A stretch of DNA of 64,000 bases from JAGWBD01 sp965220615 (GTDB taxonomy: Bacteria > Chloroflexota > Anaerolineae > Aggregatilineales > Phototrophicaceae), in contig CBDCQL010000001.1 in the NCBI GenBank assembly GCA_965220615.1, forward strand, positions 310,001 through 374,000. Reading direction: 5' to 3'. The translations under genes were made by a program, and so were the position numbers. Shown here one piece after another: positions 1-8,470 of the stretch (positions are counted from its first letter, which is position 1; every line of letters begins with the position of its first letter). Under the pieces are notes generated by a model that was not told the origin of the DNA, ran no database searches, and saw only the letters and a program-made list of their open reading frames with translations.

Positions 1-221
1 GGCGGGACGCCTTCCATGTCCGGCAGCATGCCGCTCAATGCAGCGACGTTGCGGCCCTCCTGCTGGAACATGTAGTAACTGCCCATGCCCTCGCCCATGG
101 GGATCTCGTTGATCTCCCAGCCCATGAGGTCAGCGTAGAACTGTTTTCCGGCGGCGGCATCGCTGGTCATGCAATCCACCCAGGAAAAGGTGCCGTGCGG
201 GTATTTGGTGACGGTGAACAT
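1..221 (-). CDS. VOC-family (glyoxalase-like) protein, C-terminus cut off by the window edge
   Basis: The visible N-terminus (about 73 residues) reads from ATG at 221. It begins MFTVTKYPHGTFSWVD, then SDAAAGKQFYADLMGWE, the usual opening of a vicinal-oxygen-chelate domain in which a paired substrate-binding half starts with a phrase on one-to-one comparison of a partner (FSWVDCMTSD). Members are metal-dependent small-molecule lyases, dioxygenases or resistance proteins; this fragment does not allow a substrate call. The upstream region carries a TTGACA box (296-301, minus strand) and a LexA-like site (261-272), so it may be damage-inducible. Family assignment is fairly sure; function is open. 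Confidence 0.75.
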   Translation of the reverse strand, partial: MFTVTKYPHGTFSWVDCMTSDAAAGKQFYADLMGWEINEIPMGEGMGSYYMFQQEGRNVAALSGMLPDMEGVP

Positions 222-260
222 TGAACTCCTCGTTGTCTGTTTCGGCTACGGTGAAACACT

Positions 261-301
261 AAACACATGTTCTATGCTAGGGATGGGCGCAGGGTTGTCA
301 A
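261..301 (-). promoter_or_regulatory. Putative promoter with LexA-like box upstream of the VOC gene
   Basis: On the minus strand TTGACA (296-301) is followed after 16 bases by TAGCAT and then by CATAGAACATGTGTTT. The GAACATGTGTTT core (261-272) matches the GAAC-N4-GTTC pattern at 10 of 12 positions or so. The string CATAGAACAWGTGT also occurs in the lexA promoter at 3731-3744. Regulation by LexA is an inference from this shared motif. Confidence 0.45.
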
Positions 302-329
302 GCGTGAATGTGCAGCGGCGCCGGGTTTT

Positions 330-625
330 GTGGATGTGGGCGATTTGATGAATCGTCCCTGCGGGATGCTTCGGAACGGGACCCTCGCGATCCCTGCCAA
401 CGGCGATGTACGGGCGACATACCATGTCGCCCGCAGGTACACGATATCGCCCATGCGCGACATGCCGACGGGCCGGGCGATCTGATAGATCGCCCGTACA
501 GTGGCGCTGTGTTTTTGTGGATGCGGGCGATTTGATGAATCGTCCCTGCGGGATGCTTCGGGACGGGACCCTCGCTACCCTTTCAGGATGCTCGGGGCAA
601 GGCCCCTCGCTACCCCTGCCAACTG
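330..625. repeat. Cluster of dispersed hairpin repeats
   Basis: This non-coding stretch holds several short imperfect palindromes: GGGCGATTTGATGAATCGTCC at 338-358 and about 524-545, GGGCGACATACCATGTCGCCC at 412-432, and GGGCGATCTGATAGATCGCCC at 475-495 (each a 9-base stem with a 3-base loop). A second motif, GGGATGCTTCGG followed by GGGACCCTCGC, occurs at 363-388 and 549-576. The same units recur at five other places in the window. No gene is seen between 222 and 655; open frames here are translations of the repeats. Confidence 0.85.
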
Positions 626-655
626 GCGCCGTAGGTAATGTGCGGTCCGATTCGA

Positions 656-2350
656 TCAGGACTCCTCGTCGAGGTCGCGCAACGACACCTGAACGCCGGC
701 TTCTGCCAGGGCGGCCTGCAAGGCCGGCCATTGCTCCGGCCGCACCAGCACGGCGGTGGGGCCCAGTTGCGCGCCGAGATAGCGGCGCAGGGCGGGCGTC
801 TCGAAGATCTCCGTCAGCGCCTCCGCCGATTCCGCGCGCAGCAGGACCTGGCGCTCGAGCGTGACGCGGGCGAGGGGGCCTTCCAGCCAGTTTTGCAGCA
901 GGCGGGCCACGCCGGGCGGCAAGGGGCGTTCGCCGGAGACGCGATGCAAAAAGGCCTGGATCTGGGCGGCATTGATGCCCTGGCGTTCGGCCTGGGCGAT
1001 GCCCGCCCCGTCGAGCAGGTAGACGGCGGGGTCGCCAGGCTGGCTCCAGGAGGTAAATCGCGCGATCTGGAAGCGGTCCAGGCGGGAGAAACGGCGCGGC
1101 ACGCGCAGGGCGCCGTCGAGGCCAATCTCAATGGCATCCTGCGGCTCCACGAGTTCCGGCCAGGCGCCCATATCGAGAAAGGCGCGGCCCCAGGCGGTCA
1201 GGCGCGCGGCGCCGTCGGCGAGGTCGGTCATGCCCAGCCAGTGCAGCGGCCCCTGGACAAGCCAGCGAATGAGCGCGCCCTCGACCTGGTCCCAGGTATC
1301 AAAGCCGCGCAAATACTCCCCGCGCGCATCACGAATGTACCAGCTGTCGTAGTCGCCGCCCGGACGCTGAAAATCAGGGTCGGCCAGCTTGACCGCCGCG
1401 ACAAGGTCGGTCAGCGACCACCAGTCGTCCGCCGGCGTCAGTTCACCGATGAAGTTGAGCACGGCGCCGCGCGCCACGGTGGGGTCATGCCCGACCAGAC
1501 CGTCCTCTTCCGGCGCCAGGCCCGGCACCTGCCACAGGTCGCGCAGGCTCTGGCTGTCCCGCCAGGCCCGGGCCAGTTGACGCAGCTGGGCGCTGCGCCC
1601 TTCGGCCAGCCAGGCCCGGGCCAGGTCGCGGCTGACCTGGGCCCGCCCCGCGGACGCGGCAATCAGGCCGGCGGCGAGGCCCACTCCCGTCAGAAATCGC
1701 AGGCGGGCGGGCTCCGGCGCCAGCAGCCAGGGCGTCAGCGCGGCGCCATCCGGCGGCGCCAGCTCGCCGTCCTGCAGGGCAGCGTCGTGCAATTGCAGCC
1801 AGGCGAGCAGGGTTGTCATGTCGTCGACGATGCGGGTGTCCGCCGGCTGTGGGTCTTCGACCGCGTCGAGCGTCGTCACGGTGGGCAGGGAGGCAGCGGC
1901 CGCGCCGAAATCCAGGGCCGTCAAATGCGTGGGCAGGACGTCAATGAGGTCCTCGGGCACGTAGACGACCTGGCGCGGACCGGTTTCCGCGCTCTCGAAG
2001 GCCAGGGCGATGAGTCCGCGGTAAAAGAGCGCCTCGGCAGGGCTGGCCGGTTGCTGCGCGATTTCGGCGACGCGGCCGGCGCCGGACTGGCGGATGTCGC
2101 CATGGATGCGGGTGAACATGTTGGCCGGCATGCGGCCGCCCGAGGCGAGCAAATGTTGCAGGGCGCCCCTTTGTCCCTCGTCCAGCGCCGTCCAGACGCT
2201 TTCCACCCGCTCCGCCACGCGCATGGCGCTGTTCAGTTCGGTGACCAGTTCGCCGGGCTCAAGGTCGCCCTGCGTCACGCCCCAGACCTGCGCCAGCAGG
2301 GGCAGGAGGCTGCGTTCGCTGTCCTCAAGCGTACGGTAGAGGGACTTCAT
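656..2350 (-). CDS. Helicase-associated (XPB/Ssl2-like, Helicase_C_3-type) protein
   Basis: A 564-residue protein starting MKSLYRTLEDSERSLLPLLA. The start at 2350 is preferred over an upstream in-frame extension because the extra 34 residues are arginine/proline-rich and overlap the preceding gene. The N-terminal region with alternating helices, and the C-terminal RRYLGAQLGPTAVLVRPEQW segment, look like the helicase-associated domain proteins that occur without a motor domain in Chloroflexota and Actinobacteria. In that family the C-terminal part resembles the XPB/Ssl2 helicase accessory region. No Walker motifs are visible, so it is not expected to be an active ATPase. It starts 8 bases after the cycloisomerase-like gene and is probably cotranscribed, without an obvious functional link. 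Confidence 0.6.
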   Translation of the reverse strand: MKSLYRTLEDSERSLLPLLAQVWGVTQGDLEPGELVTELNSAMRVAERVESVWTALDEGQRGALQHLLASGGRMPANMFTRIHGDIRQSGAGRVAEIAQQPASPAEALFYRGLIALAFESAETGPRQVVYVPEDLIDVLPTHLTALDFGAAAASLPTVTTLDAVEDPQPADTRIVDDMTTLLAWLQLHDAALQDGELAPPDGAALTPWLLAPEPARLRFLTGVGLAAGLIAASAGRAQVSRDLARAWLAEGRSAQLRQLARAWRDSQSLRDLWQVPGLAPEEDGLVGHDPTVARGAVLNFIGELTPADDWWSLTDLVAAVKLADPDFQRPGGDYDSWYIRDARGEYLRGFDTWDQVEGALIRWLVQGPLHWLGMTDLADGAARLTAWGRAFLDMGAWPELVEPQDAIEIGLDGALRVPRRFSRLDRFQIARFTSWSQPGDPAVYLLDGAGIAQAERQGINAAQIQAFLHRVSGERPLPPGVARLLQNWLEGPLARVTLERQVLLRAESAEALTEIFETPALRRYLGAQLGPTAVLVRPEQWPALQAALAEAGVQVSLRDLDEES

Positions 2351-2358
2351 GGCGCGTC

Positions 2359-3546
2359 TCAGCCTGGCAGCAGGTCCGGTTGTCGGTAGCGCTGCAGGGC
2401 CTCCTCGTCTACCTGGATGCCGAGGCCGGGCCCCTGAGGCACGGGCAAACAACCATCCACCAGGCGCGGCGGCGTCACCAGCAACTCGTCGCGCAGGGGG
2501 TTGGGGTTGCGGTCAAATTCGACCAGGGGCTCGTTCATCAGGGGTTGCGGCAGCGCCGTATAGGGAAAGGGCGGCGTGGCGGCGAGGGCGTGCAGGGCAG
2601 CGGCCAAGGCGACGCCGGACCCCCAGACGTGCGGGATGGTGGCGATGCCGAAGCTGGAGGCCAGGGCGTGAATCTTGACCCACTCGGAGAGGCCGCCGGC
2701 GGCGCAGAGGTCCGGCTGGGCGATGTCCACACAGCCCTGCTCGAAGAGACGACGGAAGCCGTAGCGCATGAACTCGCATTCGCCGCCGGCGACGGCGACG
2801 TCCAGCGAGCGCCGCAGCAGACGGTAGCCGTCGAGGTCCTCGGGCACCACGGGCTCCTCGAACCAGAGGACGTCCTGCGTTTCCAGGATGCGGCCCATGC
2901 GCAAGGCGCTGTAGCCGTTGTAGGCGTGGTTGGCGTCAGCCAGCAGGCGCGTGTGCGGCCCGATGGCCTGGCGCACACAGGCGACGCGCGCGGCGTCGTC
3001 CGCAATCGAAAGCAGTCCGACCTTCATCTTGATGGTGTCGAAACCGGCGTCGACGTAGGAGCGGGCCTCGTCGGCGAGGGCGGGCAACTGGCCGGCGGGG
3101 TCGTGTTGATGTTCGGGACGATAATAACAACCGGTGGCGTAGGCGTGGACGCGATCGCGAAAGGCGCCGCCCAGCAGGCGATGCACTGGCTCGCCCAGCG
3201 CCTGGCCCGTCAGGTCCCAGAGCGCGATGTCGATGGCGCTGATGGCCTCGACGTAGGCGCCCTTCTGGCCAAAGTCGCGCGTCAGGGCATAGAGCAATTC
3301 CTGGATGCGCACGGGCTGGCGCGGGTCGCGGCCGAGGATTTGCGGCGCCAGCACGGCCTGAATACAGGCCGCCACGGGTTCCGGCGGGCCGTACTGGCCG
3401 CCCTCGCCCCACCCGACCAGGCCGTCGTCGGTCTCGATTCGTACAAGCAGACTGTTGCGTTCCGGGAAGGCGCTTTGTGAGGAAAGGAAGCGCGCCGCGC
3501 CCAGCGGGGCACGCAGGATGAGAGGTTCAACGCCGGTGATGCGCAT
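2359..3546 (-). CDS. Enolase-superfamily enzyme, D-galactarolactone cycloisomerase-like
   Basis: A 395-residue mandelate racemase/muconate lactonizing enzyme family member. Catalytic KxK is seen at Lys173-Met-Lys175 (TIKMKVG), metal ligands at Asp204 (DANHAY), Glu230 (FEEPV) and Glu256 (AGGE), and the other-face His306 in IPHVWGSG. Its phrases RDFGQKGAYVEAISAIDIALWD, HAYATG, EEPVVPEDLD, PDLCAAGGLSE and PVPQGPGLGI closely resemble the Agrobacterium D-galactarolactone cycloisomerase, as I remember it, which opens galactaro-1,4-lactone in oxidative uronate breakdown. This fits the sugar-acid genes at 49-58 kb. Other sugar-acid dehydratase activities in the same subgroup remain possible. First gene of a likely two-gene transcript with the helicase-associated protein. 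Confidence 0.75.
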   Translation of the reverse strand: MRITGVEPLILRAPLGAARFLSSQSAFPERNSLLVRIETDDGLVGWGEGGQYGPPEPVAACIQAVLAPQILGRDPRQPVRIQELLYALTRDFGQKGAYVEAISAIDIALWDLTGQALGEPVHRLLGGAFRDRVHAYATGCYYRPEHQHDPAGQLPALADEARSYVDAGFDTIKMKVGLLSIADDAARVACVRQAIGPHTRLLADANHAYNGYSALRMGRILETQDVLWFEEPVVPEDLDGYRLLRRSLDVAVAGGECEFMRYGFRRLFEQGCVDIAQPDLCAAGGLSEWVKIHALASSFGIATIPHVWGSGVALAAALHALAATPPFPYTALPQPLMNEPLVEFDRNPNPLRDELLVTPPRLVDGCLPVPQGPGLGIQVDEEALQRYRQPDLLPG

Positions 3547-3595
3547 TCGAAGCTCCCGCTCGCGTCAGGGCAAGCATACCATCAGCAGGCACGTG

Positions 3596-3700
3596 ACGGG
3601 CGATTTGATAAATCGTCCCTGCGGGATGCTTCGGGCCGCGGCCCTCGCTACCCCTACAGGGACTGTTGTACGGGCGACATATCATGTCGCCCGCACCGGC
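3596..3700. repeat. Dispersed hairpin repeats between the cycloisomerase-like gene and lexA
   Basis: Two hairpin units, GGGCGATTTGATAAATCGTCC (3598-3618) and GGGCGACATATCATGTCGCCC (3672-3692), flank the GGGATGCTTCGGG..GGCCCTCGCTACCCC motif (3622-3654). This is the same order of units as at 524-620. The gap lies between divergent genes. Confidence 0.85.
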
Positions 3701-3726
3701 AGGAACGCAGCAGATCGCAGACCTGT

Positions 3727-3755
3727 TTGACATAGAACAAGTGTACCGCTATACT
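3727..3755 (+). promoter_or_regulatory. lexA promoter with embedded LexA box
   Basis: TTGACA (3727-3732), a 17-base spacer and TATACT (3750-3755) form a near-consensus vegetative promoter. The spacer contains TAGAACAAGTGTACC, whose GAACAAGTGTAC core (3735-3746) fits the GAAC-N4-GTTC box of Gram-positive and Chloroflexota LexA with one mismatch. A repressor bound here would block RNA polymerase, giving the usual lexA autoregulation. Confidence 0.75.
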
Positions 3756-3799
3756 GGACTGGAATGGATGTTCTGTCAAATCGGATCGGGGCCGGCGCG

Positions 3800-4438
3800 A
3801 TGACCAAACGAAAAGGGCTTTCAGCACGGCAACAGCACATCCTGCGCTACATGGACCAGTACATGGGCGAGCACGGTTACCCGCCCACGATTCGTGAAAT
3901 TGGCGCCGCGACCCACATCAACTCCACGTCGGTGGTCAACTACAATCTGAACAAGCTGGTGCAGGCCGGCTACCTGGAACGGCGCGACAGGGTCTCGCGC
4001 GGGATGCGCCTGGTCAAGTGGGGCCGCGCCGCAGACAACCTGCTGCGCGTGCCGCTCGCCGGGCGCATCGTGGCCAGCGCGCCGGTCGAGGCCTACGCCG
4101 ACGGCAGCGGCGACATGCTGGACGTGGCCCCGGCCACGCTGGGCAACAACCCGCCCGGGGAGGTCTTCGCGCTGACGGTGCAGGGCGATTCGATGATCGA
4201 CGCGATGATCGCCGACGGCGACATCGTGCTGCTGCGCCGCGCCGACACCGCCCAAAACGGCGATCTGGTGGCCGTCTGGCTGGCGGACGAGGAAGCCACC
4301 ACCCTCAAGCGCTTCTACCACGAGGGCCAGCGCGTACGGCTGCAACCTGAAAACCCGACCATGGACCCCATCTACGTCGACGCCGCCCAGTGTCGCGTAC
4401 AGGGTGTGGTCGTCGCGGTCATCCGCCACAGCCACTGA
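3800..4438 (+). CDS. lexA: LexA repressor (SOS response regulator, S24 autoprotease)
   Basis: A 212-residue LexA counted from ATG 3800 (MTKRKGLSARQQ). The earlier in-frame ATG at 3764 would add 12 unconserved residues and lies only 9 bases past the -10 box. Residues 1-70 form the winged helix (YPPTIREIGAATHINSTSVV). Residues 84-212 form the S24 protease with catalytic Ser131 (GDSM) and Lys170 (ATTLKRF). The position equivalent to the usual Ala-Gly cleavage bond reads GRIVASAP, that is Ala92-Ser93. On DNA damage RecA filaments should trigger self-cleavage. The promoter contains a LexA box. Orthology is very likely; the Ala-Ser bond is unusual but conservative. Confidence 0.93.
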   Translation: MTKRKGLSARQQHILRYMDQYMGEHGYPPTIREIGAATHINSTSVVNYNLNKLVQAGYLERRDRVSRGMRLVKWGRAADNLLRVPLAGRIVASAPVEAYADGSGDMLDVAPATLGNNPPGEVFALTVQGDSMIDAMIADGDIVLLRRADTAQNGDLVAVWLADEEATTLKRFYHEGQRVRLQPENPTMDPIYVDAAQCRVQGVVVAVIRHSH

Positions 4439-4483
4439 ATGTTGCAATTCCCCGTCTGATTCCTCACTTCAGGGATGGTGTGC

Positions 4484-4564
4484 CCGCGGGCGACATGGTA
4501 TGTCGCCCGTACAGCGATCCGCGCAGGGGTCGCAAGGGCCCCTGCCCGAAGCATCCCGCAGGAG
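4484..4564. repeat. Dispersed hairpin repeat downstream of lexA
   Basis: GGGCGACATGGTATGTCGCCC (4488-4508) followed by a GGGCCCCTGCCCGAAGCATCCC unit (4534-4555) belongs to the repeat family found throughout the window. The rest of the 4439-4751 gap holds a GC-rich inverted repeat near 4681-4703 (GCGCGC..GCGCGC followed by CTTTC), possibly a weak terminator. I see no gene in it. Confidence 0.8.
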
Positions 4565-4751
4565 TAAAGAGAACTGCCGGGCCCATCCCGGCCAGGAGGT
4601 CGTCATCCGCGACGCAGCCTAAACCTTGCATCAAGCTTGCACAGTGACCTGGGACCCGGTTCCCTTGGGGAAGGGCTCCTGCGCGCTGGCCTGACGCGCG
4701 CCTTTCGTGTAAACTGCCCCGCGGCAAACGCAACACGCGGAGAACAACGGC

Positions 4752-5153
4752 ATGGCAACCAGTTCGCGCACCTGGTTTTACAGCACCCCCGAAGCGCGAC
4801 CCTATTACATTGAGGAACGCGTCAACCACACGCTGTGGAAGAACCGGCTGCAGACCCTCTTCATGCGCTGCGTGCAGGTCAGCGACCCGGTGCGCATGGA
4901 GGGCAACCAGGGCGGCAGCCGGGTGGTTTTCGAGTGGCAGCCGGGCGCCTGGTTCCGTCTGCGCATGCAGCAGGAAAGTCGCGAACTGATCGGCGTGATG
5001 CGCCAGATATTGATGCTGCGCCCCACGCTCTCCTATGACGACCCGCAGGGCATGCACGTCGTTGAGTGGCACTGCGACGGCGGCGAGGGCCGCTGGCGCG
5101 AAATCCAGGGCGACCCCCACTTCCAGGGTCTGCGCCTGCTGCGCGCGGGCTGA
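4752..5153 (+). CDS. Conserved-looking hypothetical protein, first gene of a four-gene operon
   Basis: 133 residues from ATG 4752, preceded by GCGGAGAAC as a plausible ribosome site. I do not recognise the family. It begins with WFYSTPEARPYYIEERVNHTLW and is rich in Trp, Arg and acidic residues, with no signal peptide, membrane segment or Cys motif, so it is probably a cytoplasmic alpha/beta protein. The stop is 4 bases from the OsmC start, which implies translational coupling with that redox protein. Confidence 0.6.
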   Translation: MATSSRTWFYSTPEARPYYIEERVNHTLWKNRLQTLFMRCVQVSDPVRMEGNQGGSRVVFEWQPGAWFRLRMQQESRELIGVMRQILMLRPTLSYDDPQGMHVVEWHCDGGEGRWREIQGDPHFQGLRLLRAG

Positions 5154-5157
5154 GGCC

Positions 5158-5586
5158 ATGGGCAGCACCGTCATTCGCCTCGGCAAGGAAGGCCTGCGCA
5201 CCACGGTCGATGCCGACGGTCACGTCTACCACGTCGATGAACCTGTGGACGCCGGCGGCAGCGACACGGCCGCCGACCCGGTGAAGCAATTGCTCGGTGC
5301 GCTGGGTTCCTGCATGGCGATCACCGCCCGGCTATACGCCCAGCGCAAGGGCTGGCCGCTGGAGGGCGTGGAGATCGCGCTCGATATCGAGCGCCGTCGC
5401 GGCGGGGACTACCCTGGCTACGCGGGCGACTCGGCTTTTGTGCACGAGGTTAGCCAGCAAATCACCCTGCAGGGGCCGCTGGATGAGTCACAGCGCCGCC
5501 GCATCCTCGAAATCGCCGGGCGCTGCCCGGTGCACCGCATCGTCGAAAGCCCGGCCTTCTTCGTCGACGCCGACAAGGACCCCTGA
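5158..5586 (+). CDS. OsmC/Ohr-family redox protein
   Basis: 142 residues from ATG 5158, chosen because the preceding gene stops at 5153 and the homologous region begins MGSTVIRLGKEGLRTT. The two redox cysteines expected for OsmC/Ohr peroxidases are visible: one in GALGSCMAITARLYAQRKGW and one in AGRCPVHRIVE. Family members reduce organic hydroperoxides using thiols, and some act in sulfur transfer. It sits in an operon with two unknown proteins and a HEAT-repeat protein. Confidence 0.85.
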   Translation: MGSTVIRLGKEGLRTTVDADGHVYHVDEPVDAGGSDTAADPVKQLLGALGSCMAITARLYAQRKGWPLEGVEIALDIERRRGGDYPGYAGDSAFVHEVSQQITLQGPLDESQRRRILEIAGRCPVHRIVESPAFFVDADKDP

Positions 5587-5596
5587 CGCATCCGGC

Positions 5597-6172
5597 ATGA
5601 CAGGACAATACGACCTGGAAAGGGACCTGCGCGAGGCAGAGGCCATGGTCGCCGGTCTGGAAAACTACCTGCGCGGCGACTCACTGTATGGCAGCGTCGG
5701 TGGCGGCTTCAGCTTTCAACGCATGCCGGCCCTGACCGTGGGCGCACTGGAATTGCGCCTGCGGCGCCTGGCGCAACTGGCCGGCGCCAGGGTCGCGGGA
5801 ACGCTGGCGCAACGCGACGCCGTCTGTGAAGAGTGGCCGCTGCATTACTGGCGCAAAGTGGAGCGGGAGGCGCATTCGCGCCTGGATACCATGGGGCGCT
5901 ACCTGCAGGACATGGCGGGCGAGCCGGCCCAGGCCGCCCGCAACTGGCAGCCGGAACTCTTGCGGCGCAGCATCGTCGAGGAGTTGCGTCGGTTGATGGC
6001 GCGCGAAAAGCGTCATGACGAGACACTGGACGCCAAGGCGCGGCGGATCGATGCCCTGCTGCTGGCCATCGCCGACGATCCCTGCAGCTTCCTGTGGGAC
6101 GCACAGTTGGAGACCAGTTACCCCCTCGCGGACTTCCCCTGGCTGTATCGTCGGCCACGGGCGCGGGACTGA
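5597..6172 (+). CDS. Hypothetical helical protein
   Basis: 191 residues from ATG 5597, 10 bases after the OsmC stop. The sequence is strongly helical (LERDLREAEAMVAGLENYLRG; RSIVEELRRLMAREKRHDE), with no membrane segment or known motif. Upstream extension of the frame is possible but would overlap osmC. I cannot name the family. The LADFPWLYRRPR tail is the only distinctive phrase. It is probably cotranscribed with its neighbours. Confidence 0.55.
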   Translation: MTGQYDLERDLREAEAMVAGLENYLRGDSLYGSVGGGFSFQRMPALTVGALELRLRRLAQLAGARVAGTLAQRDAVCEEWPLHYWRKVEREAHSRLDTMGRYLQDMAGEPAQAARNWQPELLRRSIVEELRRLMAREKRHDETLDAKARRIDALLLAIADDPCSFLWDAQLETSYPLADFPWLYRRPRARD

Positions 6173-6186
6173 GAAAGGAAAAGGCC

Positions 6187-6843
6187 ATGGCGGACACCCT
6201 CGGCAAGGCGCGCGCTGCGCTGCGCGACGGGGATGCGCAAACTCGCGTCGGCGGCCTGCAGCTGGTGCAGTCGCTCTCGCTGCAGGCGGCGCTGCCGGAG
6301 GTGGGCGAACGGCTGCGCTCGGACGAGGACGTTGCCGTGCGCTACCAGGCGGCGCGCACCCTGGTGCAGTTCGCGGACCCCGCCTCGCTGTCCTCGCTGC
6401 TGCAGGGCCTGCGCGATGAGGACATGTACGTGCGCGTGCAGGTGACCTCCGCGTTGATCCACATCGGCGCGGCGGCGGTGGAGGGCTTGACGGAGGCGCT
6501 GGGCGACCGCCGCCCGGCGGTGCGGCGCGCGGCGGCCAAGGCCCTCGGCAAGATCGGGCATCGCGACGCGGCCGCCCTGCGGGCGCTGGCTTCGGCGCTG
6601 AAGGACGTCGATGCCGCGCAACGTCGATTCGCCGCCCAGGCGCTGGGACGACTGGGGGCGACGGAGGCGGTCGAGGCCCTCGGCGTCGCCCTGCGCGACC
6701 CCGACGCAAAGGTGCGCGACGCGGCGGCGAGCGCCCTGCAAGAGCTGGGCGACGCGGCACTGCCGACCTTGCGCGCCGCACTGGATGACCCCAACCCCGA
6801 AACCAGTTTCGTGGCGGCGCGGGCGCTGGCGGCAGGCAACTGA
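6187..6843 (+). CDS. HEAT-repeat protein (PBS-lyase-type repeats)
   Basis: 218 residues from ATG 6187, preceded by GAGAAAGGAAAAG as a ribosome site. About six consecutive HEAT repeats of about 31 residues cover the whole chain, with repeating phrases such as DEDVAVRYQAARTLVQFADP, DRRPAVRRAAAKALGKIG, DAAQRRFAAQALGRLG and DAKVRDAAASALQELG. The fold is a curved helical scaffold for protein binding. The partner is unknown. It is the last gene of the operon starting at 4752. Confidence 0.85.
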   Translation: MADTLGKARAALRDGDAQTRVGGLQLVQSLSLQAALPEVGERLRSDEDVAVRYQAARTLVQFADPASLSSLLQGLRDEDMYVRVQVTSALIHIGAAAVEGLTEALGDRRPAVRRAAAKALGKIGHRDAAALRALASALKDVDAAQRRFAAQALGRLGATEAVEALGVALRDPDAKVRDAAASALQELGDAALPTLRAALDDPNPETSFVAARALAAGN

Positions 6844-7072
6844 CCCTTTCTCGCACAAGTTGTGATGCTCGTTAATTCCCGGAGGTATTGACCTGCTACA
6901 ACGCGGTGCCGAATTTCGCAAGCATTAAACATCACTTGCGTTTATGCCGCAGCGCCTCACCCGTATCGCCTCCCGCCATTGAGGCAGCGATTGCGGTTAT
7001 TGTTATGGTCGCCCGCCAGGCAACCTGGAAGGACCCTGAGTCATTTGCCATCGGTCACGGACAAGCGGAGAA

Positions 7073-8383
7073 ATGAGAGCGATGCCGATCAGAAGAATGA
7101 CGTTTCTGCCGATGCTGTTTTGTCTTTTGTTGGCGACACCCGCTGTGGCGCAGGACAATCCGCCGCCGACGGCCTGCGGCCTGCCGCTGACGGGGGCCAT
7201 CGTCCAGTCGACCCTTTACACCCTCACATCTCATTGCGAGCGCTGGGAATCTCTGGTGGTCGACAACGGCGCCCACGTCACCATCCATCACAACGGCTAT
7301 TCGTTCCACCTTGCCATAGGCGATGGCAAGGTGACCACCGTGACTCCGGCCGGTCTCCGCGTTGACCGGACCAGCGGCGTCATCCATTACATCGCCGGGC
7401 AGGTGATCGGCGACAATACCTGTGAGCGCATGCTGGGCGGCATCGCCTCTATCTGCGTCGTCGCTGCGCCGGAACGTGCGCTCGAGATCTGGGGGACCGG
7501 GCCTCTCGAGCGGAGCCATTACCTACTGCGCGTGACCCAGAGGGAGGTGGACGCCGTCGCACCCGGCCAACGCATCGCCAGCTCCGATGATGGCCGCATC
7601 GTCATGCGCGTCGAGCGCGATGGCCACATCACCCTTTCCATGGGCCCGGACCAGGAGGGCAAGGTCCACCACGTCACTCTCGAACACACGCTCTCCGGTC
7701 GCATCATCGCTTCCGCCGTCAGCTACGGCGGCCCGCCCGGTGGGCCCGCGGAAAAGGCCCGTCCCCGTCGCAGCGCCGCCGTCATCCCCCATGCCGCGCA
7801 GGAAGACGGTTCCATCGTTCACGTGGTGCAGTCGGGTCATACGCTCGGCGCCATCGCCCGCGCCTACGCCGTCCCCCTGCAGGAAATCATCGAGCGCAAC
7901 GGGATCGCCAGTCGCAGTTTGATCCACGTCGGCCAGGAACTGCTGATTCGGGAAGCGCCGGCCGCCCAGGCGGCGCGCTGCGCCGCCTGGGAAGCGGTCG
8001 CGCACGTCGCAGGGGAGGGAGAAAACATCATCGGTATCGCGCGCGCGTATGACCTGAACCCGACTACGCTGGCCATACGCAACGGACTGCCCGACCTGGG
8101 CCGCCGGCTGTCCGTCGGGAAGCGCCTGATCATCCCGGAGCGCTGGACCCTGGACGGAGTGGCGGCCGTCCTGCCGGCGGACTGCGCCGACGCCGGCCCG
8201 GTGATCCACTTCGTGCGCTCCGGCGAAACGATCGAGGCCATCGCCATGGCCTACGCAGCGGACATGCAGTCCATTATCAAGGGCAACCAGTTGCCGGATG
8301 ACGGCGTTCAGTTGCAGCCGGGTCAGGGGCTGATGATCCGCGACGCCCTGCCGTCCGCAGCGGACATGGAGGAAGGAGATTAA
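7073..8383 (+). CDS. Secreted protein with three LysM domains (paralogue 1)
   Basis: 436 residues. A signal peptide ends about residue 27 (LLLATPAVAQ). An N-terminal Cys-containing region (34-132, CGLPLTGAIV...SHC) is followed by an approximately 80-residue module (136-215) containing LLRVTQ, a DGRI..DGHI pair and SMGPDQEGKVHHV. Three LysM domains follow, at about 249-292, 310-354 and 378-422. LysM domains bind peptidoglycan or other GlcNAc polymers, so the protein is probably wall-associated. The 136-215 module recurs in the next gene and in the decayed third copy, so it is a domain of this family; I do not recognise it. Two in-frame starts lie close together (7073 and 7082). Confidence 0.85.
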   Translation: MRAMPIRRMTFLPMLFCLLLATPAVAQDNPPPTACGLPLTGAIVQSTLYTLTSHCERWESLVVDNGAHVTIHHNGYSFHLAIGDGKVTTVTPAGLRVDRTSGVIHYIAGQVIGDNTCERMLGGIASICVVAAPERALEIWGTGPLERSHYLLRVTQREVDAVAPGQRIASSDDGRIVMRVERDGHITLSMGPDQEGKVHHVTLEHTLSGRIIASAVSYGGPPGGPAEKARPRRSAAVIPHAAQEDGSIVHVVQSGHTLGAIARAYAVPLQEIIERNGIASRSLIHVGQELLIREAPAAQAARCAAWEAVAHVAGEGENIIGIARAYDLNPTTLAIRNGLPDLGRRLSVGKRLIIPERWTLDGVAAVLPADCADAGPVIHFVRSGETIEAIAMAYAADMQSIIKGNQLPDDGVQLQPGQGLMIRDALPSAADMEEGD

Positions 8384-8470
8384 CCCGGTGCAGGGGAACC
8401 CTGACTTCGACGATAGCGGGGCCCGGGGCCGGCGAGGGCCAGTGTACCGCGGCACGGACGATCGGCGCCG

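Noticed and set aside
330..625. Possible CRISPR array in the regularly repeated hairpins
   Set aside because: Repeats are short palindromes of two kinds at irregular spacing, the intervening sequence is itself repeated, and there are no cas genes.
638..2389. A 583-residue plus-strand open frame opposite the helicase-associated gene
   Set aside because: High GC causes long antisense frames; it is Gly/Gln/Arg-rich without motifs, while the minus frame has family features and a sensible start.
4681..4703. Possible tRNA or small RNA in the gap after lexA
   Set aside because: Only one GC-rich inverted repeat is visible; no cloverleaf or anticodon arm can be drawn.
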